Part shown: one piece after another, positions 25,709 to 33,527 of the stretch
Layout: each line of letters opens with the position of its first letter
Numbering within the stretch: position 1 is the stretch's first letter
Assembly (NCBI RefSeq): GCF_902499115.1
Contig: NZ_CABVPN010000026.1
Coordinates: forward strand, 58,421-122,420
Reading direction: 5' to 3'
DNA length: 64,000 nt
Origin: Burkholderia diffusa
GTDB taxonomy: Bacteria > Pseudomonadota > Gammaproteobacteria > Burkholderiales > Burkholderiaceae
Notes under the pieces: generated by a model
What the model saw: only the letters and a program-made list of their open reading frames with translations
The model's database searches: none
Told to the model about the DNA's origin: nothing
Program-made: the position numbers and the translations under genes

Positions 25709-25901
25709 GACTGACTCCAGTTGCACGTGAAAGGCGCGGCCGGCCGGCCGCGCCGAAGGTTGTTCGTGCCGCGTCGCGCGCGGCGCCGTGCGAGCGGACC
25801 ACCCGGCGAATCGCCCCGACGTGCGCCGCGACCGCATCCGATCGCTCCGGCTATTTCAGCACGTCCTGCGTCGCCGCGAAAGTCCGCGCGCGTTCGGGTA
25901 T

Positions 25902-27053
25902 TCAGTCCGCCGTTTGCGTGGTGACGGGCTGCCACGCGGCGTTCTTCACTTCATACAGCGTCGAGCTCGGGTTCTTCAGGTCACCCGTGTTCGTGAACGC
26001 GATCGTGCCGGTGATGCCGTCGTAGCGCGTGCCCTTCAGTGCGCCGTTGAAATCGGCCGGCTTCGTCGAGTTCGCCTTCTGCATCGCGTTGATCGCGATC
26101 CACGTCGCGTCGTACGCGAACGGCGCATAAGCGAGCATGTCGACGCCGTACTTCTGCCGGAACTTCGTTTCGAACTGCTTGCCCTTCGCGAGACGCGCGA
26201 GCGGCTGCCCGTATTCCCACACGGCCGCGCCTTCGGCCGCGTTGCCGGCGAGCTTGATGAAATTCGCGTTCATCACGCCGCCACCGGCCAGGAACTGCGC
26301 GCGGATGCCGAGCTGGCGCATGCGCTTGACCAGCATCGCGGACTGCGCGTCGAGGCCGCCGAAGAACACCAGGTCGGCATTCGTGCTCTTGATCTTCGTG
26401 AGCTGCGCGCTGAAGTCGACGGCCTTGTCGTTCGTGAATTCGCGCGCGACGATCGTGCCACCGTTCGCCTTCGCGGCCTTCTCGAACTCGTCCGCTTCGC
26501 CCTGGCCGAACGCGGTGCGGTCGTCGATGATCGCGATGCGCTTCGCCTTGGTCACACTCGCCGCATACGAACCGGCGTTGCCGGCGTTCTGCGCGTCGGT
26601 CGCGATCACGCGATACACGGTGCCGAGCCCGGCGCGCGTGATGTCCGGATTGGTCGCCGACGGCGTGATCATCGGAATGCCGGCCTTCGCGTAGATCTTC
26701 GATGCGGGCAGCGTCGTGCCGGAATTGAAGTGGCCGATCACGACGGCCACCTGCGCGTCGGTCAACTGCTGCGCGGCCTGCACGCCGATGCGCGGATCGC
26801 TCTGGTCGTCCTGCGACGCGACGACGAACTTCACCGGCTTGCCGCCGATCGTCGTGTGCGCGGCGTTCGCTTCATCCACGGCCATGCGCACGCCGTTCTC
26901 GATGTCCTTGCCGTACGCGGCGCCGCCGCCGGTCAGCGGCACGGCCACGCCGACCTTGACGACCGTCTCCTGCGCGTGGGCCGCGCCCGTCTGGAACGCG
27001 AGGATCGCGGCGGTCAGTGCAATACCGGAAAGCGAACGAATGCGGAACGTCAT
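25902..27053 (-). CDS. Branched-chain amino-acid-type ABC binding protein
   Basis: A 383-residue periplasmic binding protein of the LivJ/LivK type. A signal peptide ends AAHA (residue 27); the mature part begins VVKVGVAVPLTGGGAAYGKDIENGVRMAVDEAN and includes VVIGHFNSGTTLPASKIY and VFFGGLDAQSAMLVKRM. It captures amino acids or related ligands for an ABC importer whose permease and ATPase genes are not in this window. It lies 193 bp upstream of the FAD oxidoreductase in the same orientation, so both may act on one amine or amino acid. Confidence 0.92.
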   Translation of the reverse strand: MTFRIRSLSGIALTAAILAFQTGAAHAQETVVKVGVAVPLTGGGAAYGKDIENGVRMAVDEANAAHTTIGGKPVKFVVASQDDQSDPRIGVQAAQQLTDAQVAVVIGHFNSGTTLPASKIYAKAGIPMITPSATNPDITRAGLGTVYRVIATDAQNAGNAGSYAASVTKAKRIAIIDDRTAFGQGEADEFEKAAKANGGTIVAREFTNDKAVDFSAQLTKIKSTNADLVFFGGLDAQSAMLVKRMRQLGIRAQFLAGGGVMNANFIKLAGNAAEGAAVWEYGQPLARLAKGKQFETKFRQKYGVDMLAYAPFAYDATWIAINAMQKANSTKPADFNGALKGTRYDGITGTIAFTNTGDLKNPSSTLYEVKNAAWQPVTTQTAD

Positions 27054-27482
27054 CAGCCAATCCTTCTTCTGTGGGTCGGGATGCGACGCGCGATCATCGC
27101 GCGCCGGCGACCTCCCGCGTGCCGGTGATTGTTCTGTCGCCGGCCTGGCGCCGATGGCGCGTCACTTGCCGGTCGATCTTCGCGGTTCCTTCTCCGGGAA
27201 ACCTGTCGGCGCGAAAGAGGTGAACCGATTGTGGGTAGCCAATACGCGTGCAGCAAACGAAATATCGGAACTACGTTGTGAGGAATTGTCATCAAGTGCC
27301 GACGCTACCGACGGCACGCGGCCCGCGCGACGGCGGGCCGGGGAGAAGAAACATCAGCGGCGTGCGCGCATGCCCCGTTGCACCGAGGCTGAGCGGGGGT
27401 AATGCCGATGAAGAATCATCACCGAATCAGGCAGCGGCAACGCTCGGCACATCGCGCGATTCGGTCGATGACGCGGGGCCGG
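27054..27482. other. Intergenic region, 429 bp, no gene seen
   Basis: No plausible coding frame. It holds the upstream region of the binding-protein gene and a GC-rich hairpin (GGCCCGC 27320-27326 with GCGGGCC 27333-27339) without a T-run. Nothing else stands out. Confidence 0.5.
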
Positions 27483-27674
27483 TCAATGCCTGTCGGTGCC
27501 CGTCTGCTTGCGCACGGCATCGGCCGCCTCGCCGGCCTTCTCCTGGACCTCGCCGGCCTGCTGTTCCGCCACGCCTTCCGCTTCCGTCTCGCGGTCGCCC
27601 GTCACCTTGCCGAGCGCTTCCTTGACCGAACCCTTCACTTGTTTGAGTTTGCCTTCGATGCGATTCCTGTCCAT
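27483..27674 (-). CDS. CsbD-like stress protein
   Basis: A 63-residue CsbD-family protein: MDRNRIEGKLKQVKGSVKEALGKVTGD is the family signature, followed by an acidic alanine/glutamate-rich helix. CsbD proteins are small, abundant general-stress proteins of unclear activity. AGGAG precedes the ATG at a normal distance. A 33-bp dyad lies 105 bp upstream and recurs before the PAS-LuxR gene, suggesting that regulator controls it. Confidence 0.88.
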   Translation of the reverse strand: MDRNRIEGKLKQVKGSVKEALGKVTGDRETEAEGVAEQQAGEVQEKAGEAADAVRKQTGTDRH

Positions 27675-27778
27675 GGTCGTCTCCTGCGATGAGTTGGGGA
27701 GAGAGAGCCGACGGCACGGCAGCCTGCGCCGCACCGCCGAGTGGACAGGATCGCAGCCGCGCGCCGCGCGCGGCAGAT

Positions 27779-27811
27779 GCGGATGCACCAGCCTGCATGG
27801 TGCATTCGCAC
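27779..27811. promoter_or_regulatory. 33-bp dyad operator, csbD copy
   Basis: GGATGCACCA (27781-27790), 7-nt spacer, TGGTGCATTC (27798-27807) is a 9/10 inverted repeat. The 33-bp block shares 25 positions with 29514-29546, including identical first 12 and last 9 bases. Confidence 0.65.
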
Positions 27812-27831
27812 CGATGGCCCGACGCCTGGCG

Positions 27832-29400
27832 TCAGTCCTTGCCGCTCGTGCCGCCCTTCTCGCCGCCCTTCTCGCCGCCCTTCTCGGCACCCTTCTCGCC
27901 CCGCACGCCGTTCGTGTCGGACGCGCCGACGATCCCCCGCTCGCGCGCCCACACGATCGCCTCGCCGCGGCTATGCACGTCGAGCTTCGCGTAGATCGTC
28001 GCGACGTGATTGCGGACCGTGTTCGGCGCGAGCCCGAGGCGAGCGGCGATCTCCTTGTCGGCGAGGCCGTGACACAGCAGGTCGAACACGTCGCGCTCGC
28101 GCGCGGTGAGGTCCGACAACTGCGCGCCCGCGTCCGGCGCATTCGCGCGCCGCACGTTCGCCAGTTTTTCGATCAGCGTGCGGCTGAACCACGACGCGTC
28201 CTGCATCGCGGTCTCGATCGCATAGACGAGCTCCATCTCGGTGCGCTTGCGGTCGCTGATGTCGAGCAGCGCGATCAGCAGGCAATCCTGCCCGTGAATC
28301 GCGACCGGTTCGGCCGACACGACGCAATCGCGCACGTCGCCGTCGCGCGTGCGGATCTGCACGTCCGCGTTGCGCACGTTGCCGTCGCGCGCGAGCTGGC
28401 TGTCGATGCGCTGCCGGGCCCCGCGGTCGGCCCACAGCCCGATCTCGTCCGCCGACTTGCCGAGCAGATCGTCGCGCGCATGGCCGGCCATCCCGACGAA
28501 GGCATCGTTCACGTCGAGCAGCTCGAAGCGGCCGGCCGTGACGATCGCGGTCGCGACCGGCGCCATCCGGAACGCCTTCGCGAAACGCTCTTCGCTCTGC
28601 CGCAGCGCGAGCTCGGCCTGCTTGCGCGGCTCGAGATCCATGAACGTGAACAGCATGCACGCCTCGCCGTTCATGTCGATCGGCTGCCCGGCAACCACCA
28701 CCGCCTTCGTGCCGCCGTCCGCGCACTTGAGCACGGCCTCCATTTGCGGGATCGTCGCGCCGTCACCCAGCCGCTCGATCGCGAGTTCGCGCCGCTCGGC
28801 CTGTTCGAGCACGTCGACTTCGTAGACGGAGCGGCCGAGCACGTCGTCGCGCGCATGGCCCGTCATCTCGAGGAAGCCTTGATTGACCTTCACGTAGCGC
28901 AGGTCGTCGAGCCGGCAGATCACGGCCGGCGCCGGGTTCGCGTTGAACGTGCGCTCGAAGCGGTCCTCGGCGCTCGCCCATTCGGTCGCATCGTGCAGCA
29001 CGAGCGCGAGGCAGTCGGGCTCGCCGGCCGCGTTCGTCAGCACGAGGCTGCGGATGCGGTGGACCCAGCTCACGTTCTCGTCGGCGGCCGATTCGACTTC
29101 GACGGTCACGTCGCTGAATTCCTCGCCCGCGATCACGCGATCCATCGGATAGTGGCCGTCGCGCACCGGATGATTGTTCCGGTAGCGAAGCCGGAAGCGC
29201 TCGCGATACTCGGTGACGTCCGCGCCGAGCGCGTCGAGCTCGGTGACGCCGTGCATCGCGAGCGCGGCCTCGTTCGCCCACACGATGCGCTGGTCGGGCT
29301 CGATCAGGATCACGCCCTCGGCGAGCCCCGCGATGATCTGGTGCAGCTGGCGCCTGTCGGTATGCGACTTCAGCGCCTGTTCGTTTACGCGTTCGTCCAT
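27832..29400 (-). CDS. Triple-PAS LuxR-type regulator
   Basis: A 522-residue cytoplasmic transcription factor. Three PAS modules follow in order (about residues 15-140, 145-265, 275-400; for example IIAGLAEGVILIEPDQRIVWANEAAL, ICRLDDLRYVKVNQGF and TAIVTAGRFELLDVNDAF). The LuxR/GerE helix-turn-helix comes near residue 430 (LTARERDVFDLLCHGLADKEIAARLGLAPNTVRNH). The tail is a lysine/glycine/glutamate repeat encoded by four 12-bp units. It is flanked by csbD, BON and small envelope genes and is their likely regulator. The ATG at 29400 has only a weak ribosome site. Confidence 0.87.
   Translation of the reverse strand: MDERVNEQALKSHTDRRQLHQIIAGLAEGVILIEPDQRIVWANEAALAMHGVTELDALGADVTEYRERFRLRYRNNHPVRDGHYPMDRVIAGEEFSDVTVEVESAADENVSWVHRIRSLVLTNAAGEPDCLALVLHDATEWASAEDRFERTFNANPAPAVICRLDDLRYVKVNQGFLEMTGHARDDVLGRSVYEVDVLEQAERRELAIERLGDGATIPQMEAVLKCADGGTKAVVVAGQPIDMNGEACMLFTFMDLEPRKQAELALRQSEERFAKAFRMAPVATAIVTAGRFELLDVNDAFVGMAGHARDDLLGKSADEIGLWADRGARQRIDSQLARDGNVRNADVQIRTRDGDVRDCVVSAEPVAIHGQDCLLIALLDISDRKRTEMELVYAIETAMQDASWFSRTLIEKLANVRRANAPDAGAQLSDLTARERDVFDLLCHGLADKEIAARLGLAPNTVRNHVATIYAKLDVHSRGEAIVWARERGIVGASDTNGVRGEKGAEKGGEKGGEKGGTSGKD
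27850..27897 (-). repeat. 12-bp tandem repeat in regulator C-terminus
   Basis: GCCGCCCTTCTC occurs three times in succession (27850-27885), followed by the variant GGCACCCTTCTC (27886-27897). It encodes repeated EKGG/EKGA units after the helix-turn-helix. Copy number may vary between strains without breaking the frame. Confidence 0.85.
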
Positions 29401-29786
29401 TGATCGGTGGTCCACATGGTCGACATGGTTGACGGGCCGGTCGCCTCCGCGCCAACCTGCGCCGGCTGGCGCGTGCACGCGATGATCGCGTGCGGCCGAT
29501 GCAATCGACAGGCGCGGATGCACCATGCGCAATAGTACATTCGCACGCCGCTCCGCTTGCGTGCGCTATCCCGCCGAGCTGCGCGCGGCACGACTGGCGC
29601 GCCGATCATCCCGCATCGCGCGCATCACGACGCACGTCCCGTTCCCGCTCCTTCGTTCCGTCCCCGTGCAAACGCACTAGCCGATCCGGTGAATTTGCGC
29701 GATGTCCGCGTGCATTCGCGCCGGTACGCTGGTAGTGCATCGGCGCCCATGCGCCGCCCTTTCATACCGCAGAGGAGGATCCCCTG
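29401..29786. promoter_or_regulatory. Divergent control region of stress cluster
   Basis: 386 bp without a gene between the triple-PAS regulator and the proline-rich peptide gene. It contains the second 33-bp dyad copy (29514-29546, 114 bp upstream of the regulator ATG) and an isolated half-site GTGCATTCGC (29710-29719), 67 bp before the proline-rich gene. The palindrome GCGTGCACGC is at about 29471-29480. Confidence 0.55.
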
Positions 29787-29951
29787 ATGAAGCTGCATCA
29801 GACACCCGATCCGACGCGACCCGAGCCGGCCCCGGACCATCCGCCCGAACCGTCGCCTGGCACCGATCCGCCGGTGCCGCTGCCGCCCGACGTGCCGCGC
29901 CCCGACATGCCGCCGCGCGAGCCCGGCTACGACACGCCGATTGCACGGTAA
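29787..29951 (+). CDS. 54-residue proline-rich peptide
   Basis: MKLHQTPDPTRPEPAPDHPP and onward to PGYDTPIAR: 54 residues, about one third proline, with no signal peptide or membrane helix. AGGAGG lies 8 nt before the ATG, a strong ribosome site. It is the first gene of a rightward stress cluster (BON, CsbD, 27-aa membrane peptide). Proline-rich peptides of this kind occur in Burkholderia without known function. A coding role rests on the ribosome site and context. Confidence 0.6.
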   Translation: MKLHQTPDPTRPEPAPDHPPEPSPGTDPPVPLPPDVPRPDMPPREPGYDTPIAR

Positions 29952-30007
29952 CGCACGGCGCGCCTGCGCCGATTCCCATCCACCACGTCAATCGAAGGAG
30001 CACATCC

Positions 30008-30355
30008 ATGAACAAGACCTCGAACCTGTCGGCGCTGCTCGCCGTCAGCGCGGCGTTCCTGCTTTGCGCCGCCCCGCTCACGAACGCACAGGCATCGTCG
30101 TCGACCGACGACGGCATGAAGGCGGAATCGAACCAGCCCGTCACCGACACGTGGATCACGACCAAGGTGAAGAGCGAACTCGCGACCACGGACGGCGTGA
30201 AAAGCGTCCACGTCAACGTGAAGACGGTCGATGGCGTCGTCACGCTGACGGGCGTGCTGCCGTCGAAGACCGCGGTGAAGAAGGCCGTCGCCGTGACGCG
30301 CTCGATCAAGGGCGTGAAGCACGTCGACGCATCCGGCCTGAAGGCGAAGGCCTGA
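30008..30355 (+). CDS. Exported BON-domain protein
   Basis: A 115-residue periplasmic protein with a signal peptide (MNKTSNLSALLAVSAAFLLC, cleavage near NAQA) and one BON domain (TDTWITTKVKSELATTDGVKSVHVNVKTVDGVVTLTGVLPSKTAVKKAVAVTRSIKGVKHV). BON domains are thought to bind phospholipid and stabilise the envelope under osmotic stress (OsmY-like). GAAGGAG precedes the ATG by 7 nt. It lies between the proline-rich and CsbD genes, consistent with an envelope-stress operon. Confidence 0.9.
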   Translation: MNKTSNLSALLAVSAAFLLCAAPLTNAQASSSTDDGMKAESNQPVTDTWITTKVKSELATTDGVKSVHVNVKTVDGVVTLTGVLPSKTAVKKAVAVTRSIKGVKHVDASGLKAKA

Positions 30356-30408
30356 ACCGTCGCGCGGCCGAGCGTCGCGCTTTTTTCCCCTTATTCCAGG
30401 AGCACACG

Positions 30409-30606
30409 ATGAACGAAGACAAGATCAAGGGTCAATGGAAGCAGTTGACCGGCAAGCTGAAGGCCAAGTGGGGCAAGCTGACCGACGACGATCTCGCGGT
30501 CGCCGAAGGCAACCGCGACTATCTGGCCGGCAGGATCCAGGAGCGTTACGGGATCGCACGCGACGAAGCCGAGAAGCAGTTGAAGGAGTTCGATCGCGAC
30601 CTTTGA
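30409..30606 (+). CDS. CsbD family stress protein (second copy)
   Basis: A 65-residue CsbD protein: MNEDKIKGQWKQLTGKLKAK, WGKLTDDDLAVAEGNRDYLAGRIQERYGIARDEAEKQL. This is the longer YjbJ-like form, unlike the acidic CsbD at 27483. CCAGGAG lies 7 nt before the ATG. A short GC hairpin with TTTTTT (about 30359-30386) between it and the BON gene may trim transcription between them. Confidence 0.9.
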   Translation: MNEDKIKGQWKQLTGKLKAKWGKLTDDDLAVAEGNRDYLAGRIQERYGIARDEAEKQLKEFDRDL

Positions 30607-30668
30607 CGCGACGTCGCCTCACCCCGCCGCGATGCGTCCTGCATCGCGGCCACGCGGAGGACCACGAC

Positions 30669-30752
30669 ATGGGCAAATATCTGATCGCATGGCTGCTCGG
30701 CGTACCGCTCGGCGTGCTGGTGCTGTTCTACCTGGTCACGCACCTGTTCTAA
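30669..30752 (+). CDS. 27-residue membrane peptide
   Basis: MGKYLIAWLLGVPLGVLVLF and the end YLVTHLF make a single hydrophobic helix of 27 residues with a strong ribosome site (GCGGAGG, 9 nt upstream). It closes the stress cluster just before a strong terminator. Small one-helix peptides of this form are common beside CsbD and similar genes. Function is unknown; insertion in the inner membrane is likely. Confidence 0.65.
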   Translation: MGKYLIAWLLGVPLGVLVLFYLVTHLF

Positions 30753-30778
30753 CGATCGCGCCGCCCATCCAACGCAAG

Positions 30779-30813
30779 CGGGCCGGCGGCTTTCAACAGC
30801 CGCCGGCCCGTTT
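30779..30813 (+). terminator. Strong terminator ending the stress cluster
   Basis: CGGGCCGGCGGCT (30779-30791) pairs perfectly with AGCCGCCGGCCCG (30798-30810), a 13-bp stem with a 6-nt loop, followed by TTTGT. It separates convergent genes. Confidence 0.85.
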
Positions 30814-30830
30814 GTCTGCGTGCGTGGCGT

Positions 30831-31859
30831 CTACTTCGCCGCGTTCGCCGTCATCTTGAAGATGCCCTGCGCGTTGCCCGCGTCGAAACGCAGGTCCGTC
30901 ACCCAGCGGCGCGCCGCCTGGTCGAACGTGCGGCGGCGCGTGATGAACTCGTAGAACGAGCCCGGCACGTTGCGTTTCACGGTCCCGCCGTCGCGCGTGC
31001 GGAATTCGCGCTCGACGATGTCCGCGCGATAGGCGGTCTGGAACACGCGGCCCGAACGCGAGCGCTCGACTTCCGGCTTCATCGGCCGGCCCTTCGCCTT
31101 CTCGTCATCGGATAGCTTGAACACGTCGGCCACGCGATCGGTCGCATGGTTGAACGCGTTGCCTTCGGTCGCGATCCACGCCATCTCGGCCGATTCGAGC
31201 AGCAGCGTCTCGTAGTCGAGTTCGTTCGGCAGGTCGTGCTGGCGCGCGAATGCGCCGACGATCTCCGGCAGCAGCGCATGCGCGGCGTCGAGCGGGAGCC
31301 AGCCTTCACGCTCGATCTCCCACAGCAGCGCGACGGACGCCGGCGACAGCGGATCGCGCGACGAGCTCACGACATTCGTCACGGCCTGCTGAAATTCCCT
31401 GGAAAAGCGCTCCGGATGCAGTTCGCTGACGAAGAACTGCGCAATCTCGTCCGGTGCGTCTTCATGCGCATACGCGCGACCGGTCATGCCGAGCTTGTCG
31501 AGCGGATAACGGCCGTTCAGGCGGAAGCCGAGCGGACGCAGGATGCGCGTGAACGCGGCTTCGCCCGGCGGCAGCGCGCCCGTGTGCGGCCAGCGCACCG
31601 TTCGCAGCGCGCCGTGGTCGAAGTAGACCGAGCCGCCGTTTTCGATCGCATCGGCCGTGTACGCGCGGCCGTTCGCCGAACGTTCGAGCAGCCCTTCGAA
31701 CAGCGCCATGTTCATCGCCTGCGCGATTTCCGCGCGCGTGACGACGTCGGTTTCCCATTCGTCGAGGATGGCCGGCATGTTCAGGGTCGCGAACAGGGCG
31801 TCGGTCTTCGCCTGTCCCAGCAGCTTCGTCAGCAGGCTCTCGATATTCGGATTGCGCAT
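30831..31859 (-). CDS. hglS: 2-oxoadipate dioxygenase/decarboxylase (DUF1338)
   Basis: A 342-residue DUF1338 protein. The family founder, Pseudomonas putida HglS, is an Fe(II) enzyme converting 2-oxoadipate to 2-hydroxyglutarate in lysine catabolism. Conserved stretches seen here are GGSVYFDHGALRTV, FNHATDRVADVF, KGRPMKPEVERSRSGRVFQTAYRAD and VPGSFYEFITRR. It is divergent from a LysR regulator 228 bp away. No D-lysine or pipecolate genes lie in the window, so the link to lysine is from family knowledge. Confidence 0.88.
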   Translation of the reverse strand: MRNPNIESLLTKLLGQAKTDALFATLNMPAILDEWETDVVTRAEIAQAMNMALFEGLLERSANGRAYTADAIENGGSVYFDHGALRTVRWPHTGALPPGEAAFTRILRPLGFRLNGRYPLDKLGMTGRAYAHEDAPDEIAQFFVSELHPERFSREFQQAVTNVVSSSRDPLSPASVALLWEIEREGWLPLDAAHALLPEIVGAFARQHDLPNELDYETLLLESAEMAWIATEGNAFNHATDRVADVFKLSDDEKAKGRPMKPEVERSRSGRVFQTAYRADIVEREFRTRDGGTVKRNVPGSFYEFITRRRTFDQAARRWVTDLRFDAGNAQGIFKMTANAAK

Positions 31860-32087
31860 CAGGATTCTCGTGTTTCGGGGGACCGCCGGCAAGCGTGCCG
31901 GCAACTCGATTGGCCGGCCGCCCAGCGGGCGCCTGGCCTTGCGTGGGATGCATTATTCAAAGGGTTGCAGCGGGGCGTAAAGCGAGATTAAATTGAGACG
32001 TGATGAGTTTTTGGAATTATCGGCCGTCTCCGCACTCGTCCTCCGGCCCGCCGCGGGCGGGTCCGTTCGTCAGACAAAACGAGCATC

Positions 32088-33038
32088 ATGCGCAAATTCA
32101 AGATCCCCAACATGGGTGCGCTCGTGGCTTTCGAAGCCGCGGCGCGCCACGAGAGCTTCACGCACGCGGCCAAGGAACTGTTCCTGACCGAAAGCGCGGT
32201 ATCGCGGCAGATCGCGACGCTCGAGGCAAGCCTCGGCGTGCGGCTGTTCGCGCGCGTGAAACAGCGCGTCGTGCTGACGCGCGCCGGCAAACTGTACGGC
32301 ACGCAGGTGCGGCGCGCGCTGGAGGCGCTCGATCGCGACACGCTGTCGATCATCGCGCACGGCAGCGGCGGCGGCTACCTGGAGCTCGCGGTGCTGCCGA
32401 CCTTCGCGTCGCACTGGCTGATCCCGCGCATCAAGAGCTTCTATGACCGCACGCCGGACGTGCGCGTGAACATGGGCAGCCGCACCGACCTGTTCTCGTT
32501 CGAGGACACGCACTTCGAAGCCGCGATCCACTACGGCAAGCCGACCTGGCCCGGCACGTCGTCCGATTACCTGTTCGGCGAGGAAGTCGTGCCGATCTGC
32601 TCGCCCGCGCTACTCGACGGGCCGGTCGAACGCGTGGAGGATATGCTCGCCTATCCGCTGCTGCACTCGACCACGCGTCCCGGCGCCTGGGCGCAATGGT
32701 TCGAGACGCACGGCATCGAGGACATCCGCACGATGCAGGGCGTGCGCTACGAGTTGCACACGATGCTGATCAGCGCGGCCGCGGCCGGGCTCGGGATCGC
32801 GCTGGTGCCGAAGTTCTTCGTCGAGGAGCAGTTGCAGCAGCTCGGCCTCGTCGTGCCGTGCGACGCGGCCACGGTTGGCGATTCGGCGTACTACCTCGTT
32901 TATCCGACGGAGCTCAGTCACAGCAAGCCGCTGGAGTCGTTTCGTGCATGGTTGCTGGAGCAGGCGAGCGCGTATGCGGCGCCGGGGCGGGACGAGAACG
33001 AAATGGAGGACGATGAAGACGACGAGGACGTCGAATAA
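32088..33038 (+). CDS. LysR-type regulator with acidic tail
   Basis: A 316-residue LysR regulator of the GcvA/AmpR-like type. The winged helix is at residues 8-66 (GALVAFEAAARHESFTHAAKELFLTESAVSRQIATLE), followed by a periplasmic-binding-protein-like effector domain. The C-terminus adds a run of Asp/Glu (DENEMEDDEDDEDVE) not typical of the family. It is divergent from hglS and upstream of the GapN-like dehydrogenase, so it may control either. The ATG at 32088 is well placed at the domain start. Confidence 0.9.
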   Translation: MRKFKIPNMGALVAFEAAARHESFTHAAKELFLTESAVSRQIATLEASLGVRLFARVKQRVVLTRAGKLYGTQVRRALEALDRDTLSIIAHGSGGGYLELAVLPTFASHWLIPRIKSFYDRTPDVRVNMGSRTDLFSFEDTHFEAAIHYGKPTWPGTSSDYLFGEEVVPICSPALLDGPVERVEDMLAYPLLHSTTRPGAWAQWFETHGIEDIRTMQGVRYELHTMLISAAAAGLGIALVPKFFVEEQLQQLGLVVPCDAATVGDSAYYLVYPTELSHSKPLESFRAWLLEQASAYAAPGRDENEMEDDEDDEDVE

Positions 33039-33527
33039 CGCGAGGCATCGCGAGGTCGGGCGACGCGGGTGGCCGGCTGCGAAAGTCCGGTGCGCGCCGG
33101 GCGGGCAACCCCGACCCGGCGCTCCGGGCAGCCGACCTCGCTTCGGCAGCGCGGCGGACCTTCTCTCATTTCTTCACTGCGTGTGTTTTCTCTCAGGTTC
33201 CGGGGCAATTTTTGCTTCGCCGCGCCGGGCCATTATCCGCCCAATCCGGCCGAAGTGAAACGTTTGCGCATGCACCAGGCGACTTATACCCGCCATTCGG
33301 ACACATTCCTTCAAATAGCTTACGCATCGTGCGATCGCGTTCGGCAAATCTTGCAATCGGTTCGGCGTTCCTTTTAAATGGAACTGGTTCCAGTCCGCGT
33401 TTCGGCCATGCCGCCGCGTGACGCCGCTTCGTCCGCGCGTCATGATGCCGATTCAGGTTCGAGGATCGTTCAGCTCAGGATTCCGCATCGCCCGTCCTTC
33501 CCGGACACCCCGTCAAACGAGACCGTC
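33039..33527 (+). other. 489-bp gap with candidate structured RNA element
   Basis: No gene seen. GCGAGGTCGG (33050-33059) pairs perfectly with CCGACCTCGC (33132-33141). Nested inside, GCGCCGGG (33094-33101) pairs with CCCGGCGC (33115-33122), and GGG/CCC extends that stem in its loop. This could be a stable RNA, a long terminator for the LysR gene or a 5' leader of the dehydrogenase. The rest holds the dehydrogenase upstream region, including GGAAC-TG-GTTCC near 33380. Confidence 0.4.

Noticed and set aside
25788..27128. 446-codon plus-strand frame opposite the amino-acid binding protein
   Set aside because: Antisense shadow; the minus strand has a signal peptide and full family homology.
27496..29403. 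635-codon plus-strand frame opposite the triple-PAS regulator
   Set aside because: Antisense shadow of a clear PAS-LuxR gene; composition typical of GC-rich antisense frames.
30359..30386. Terminator between BON and CsbD genes
   Set aside because: The stem is only about 5 bp despite the T6 run; recorded as a note in the CsbD entry but not as a separate feature.
33378..33391. GGAAC-TG-GTTCC inverted repeat before the GapN-like gene
   Set aside because: Only 5-bp arms and single occurrence; too weak to call an operator.
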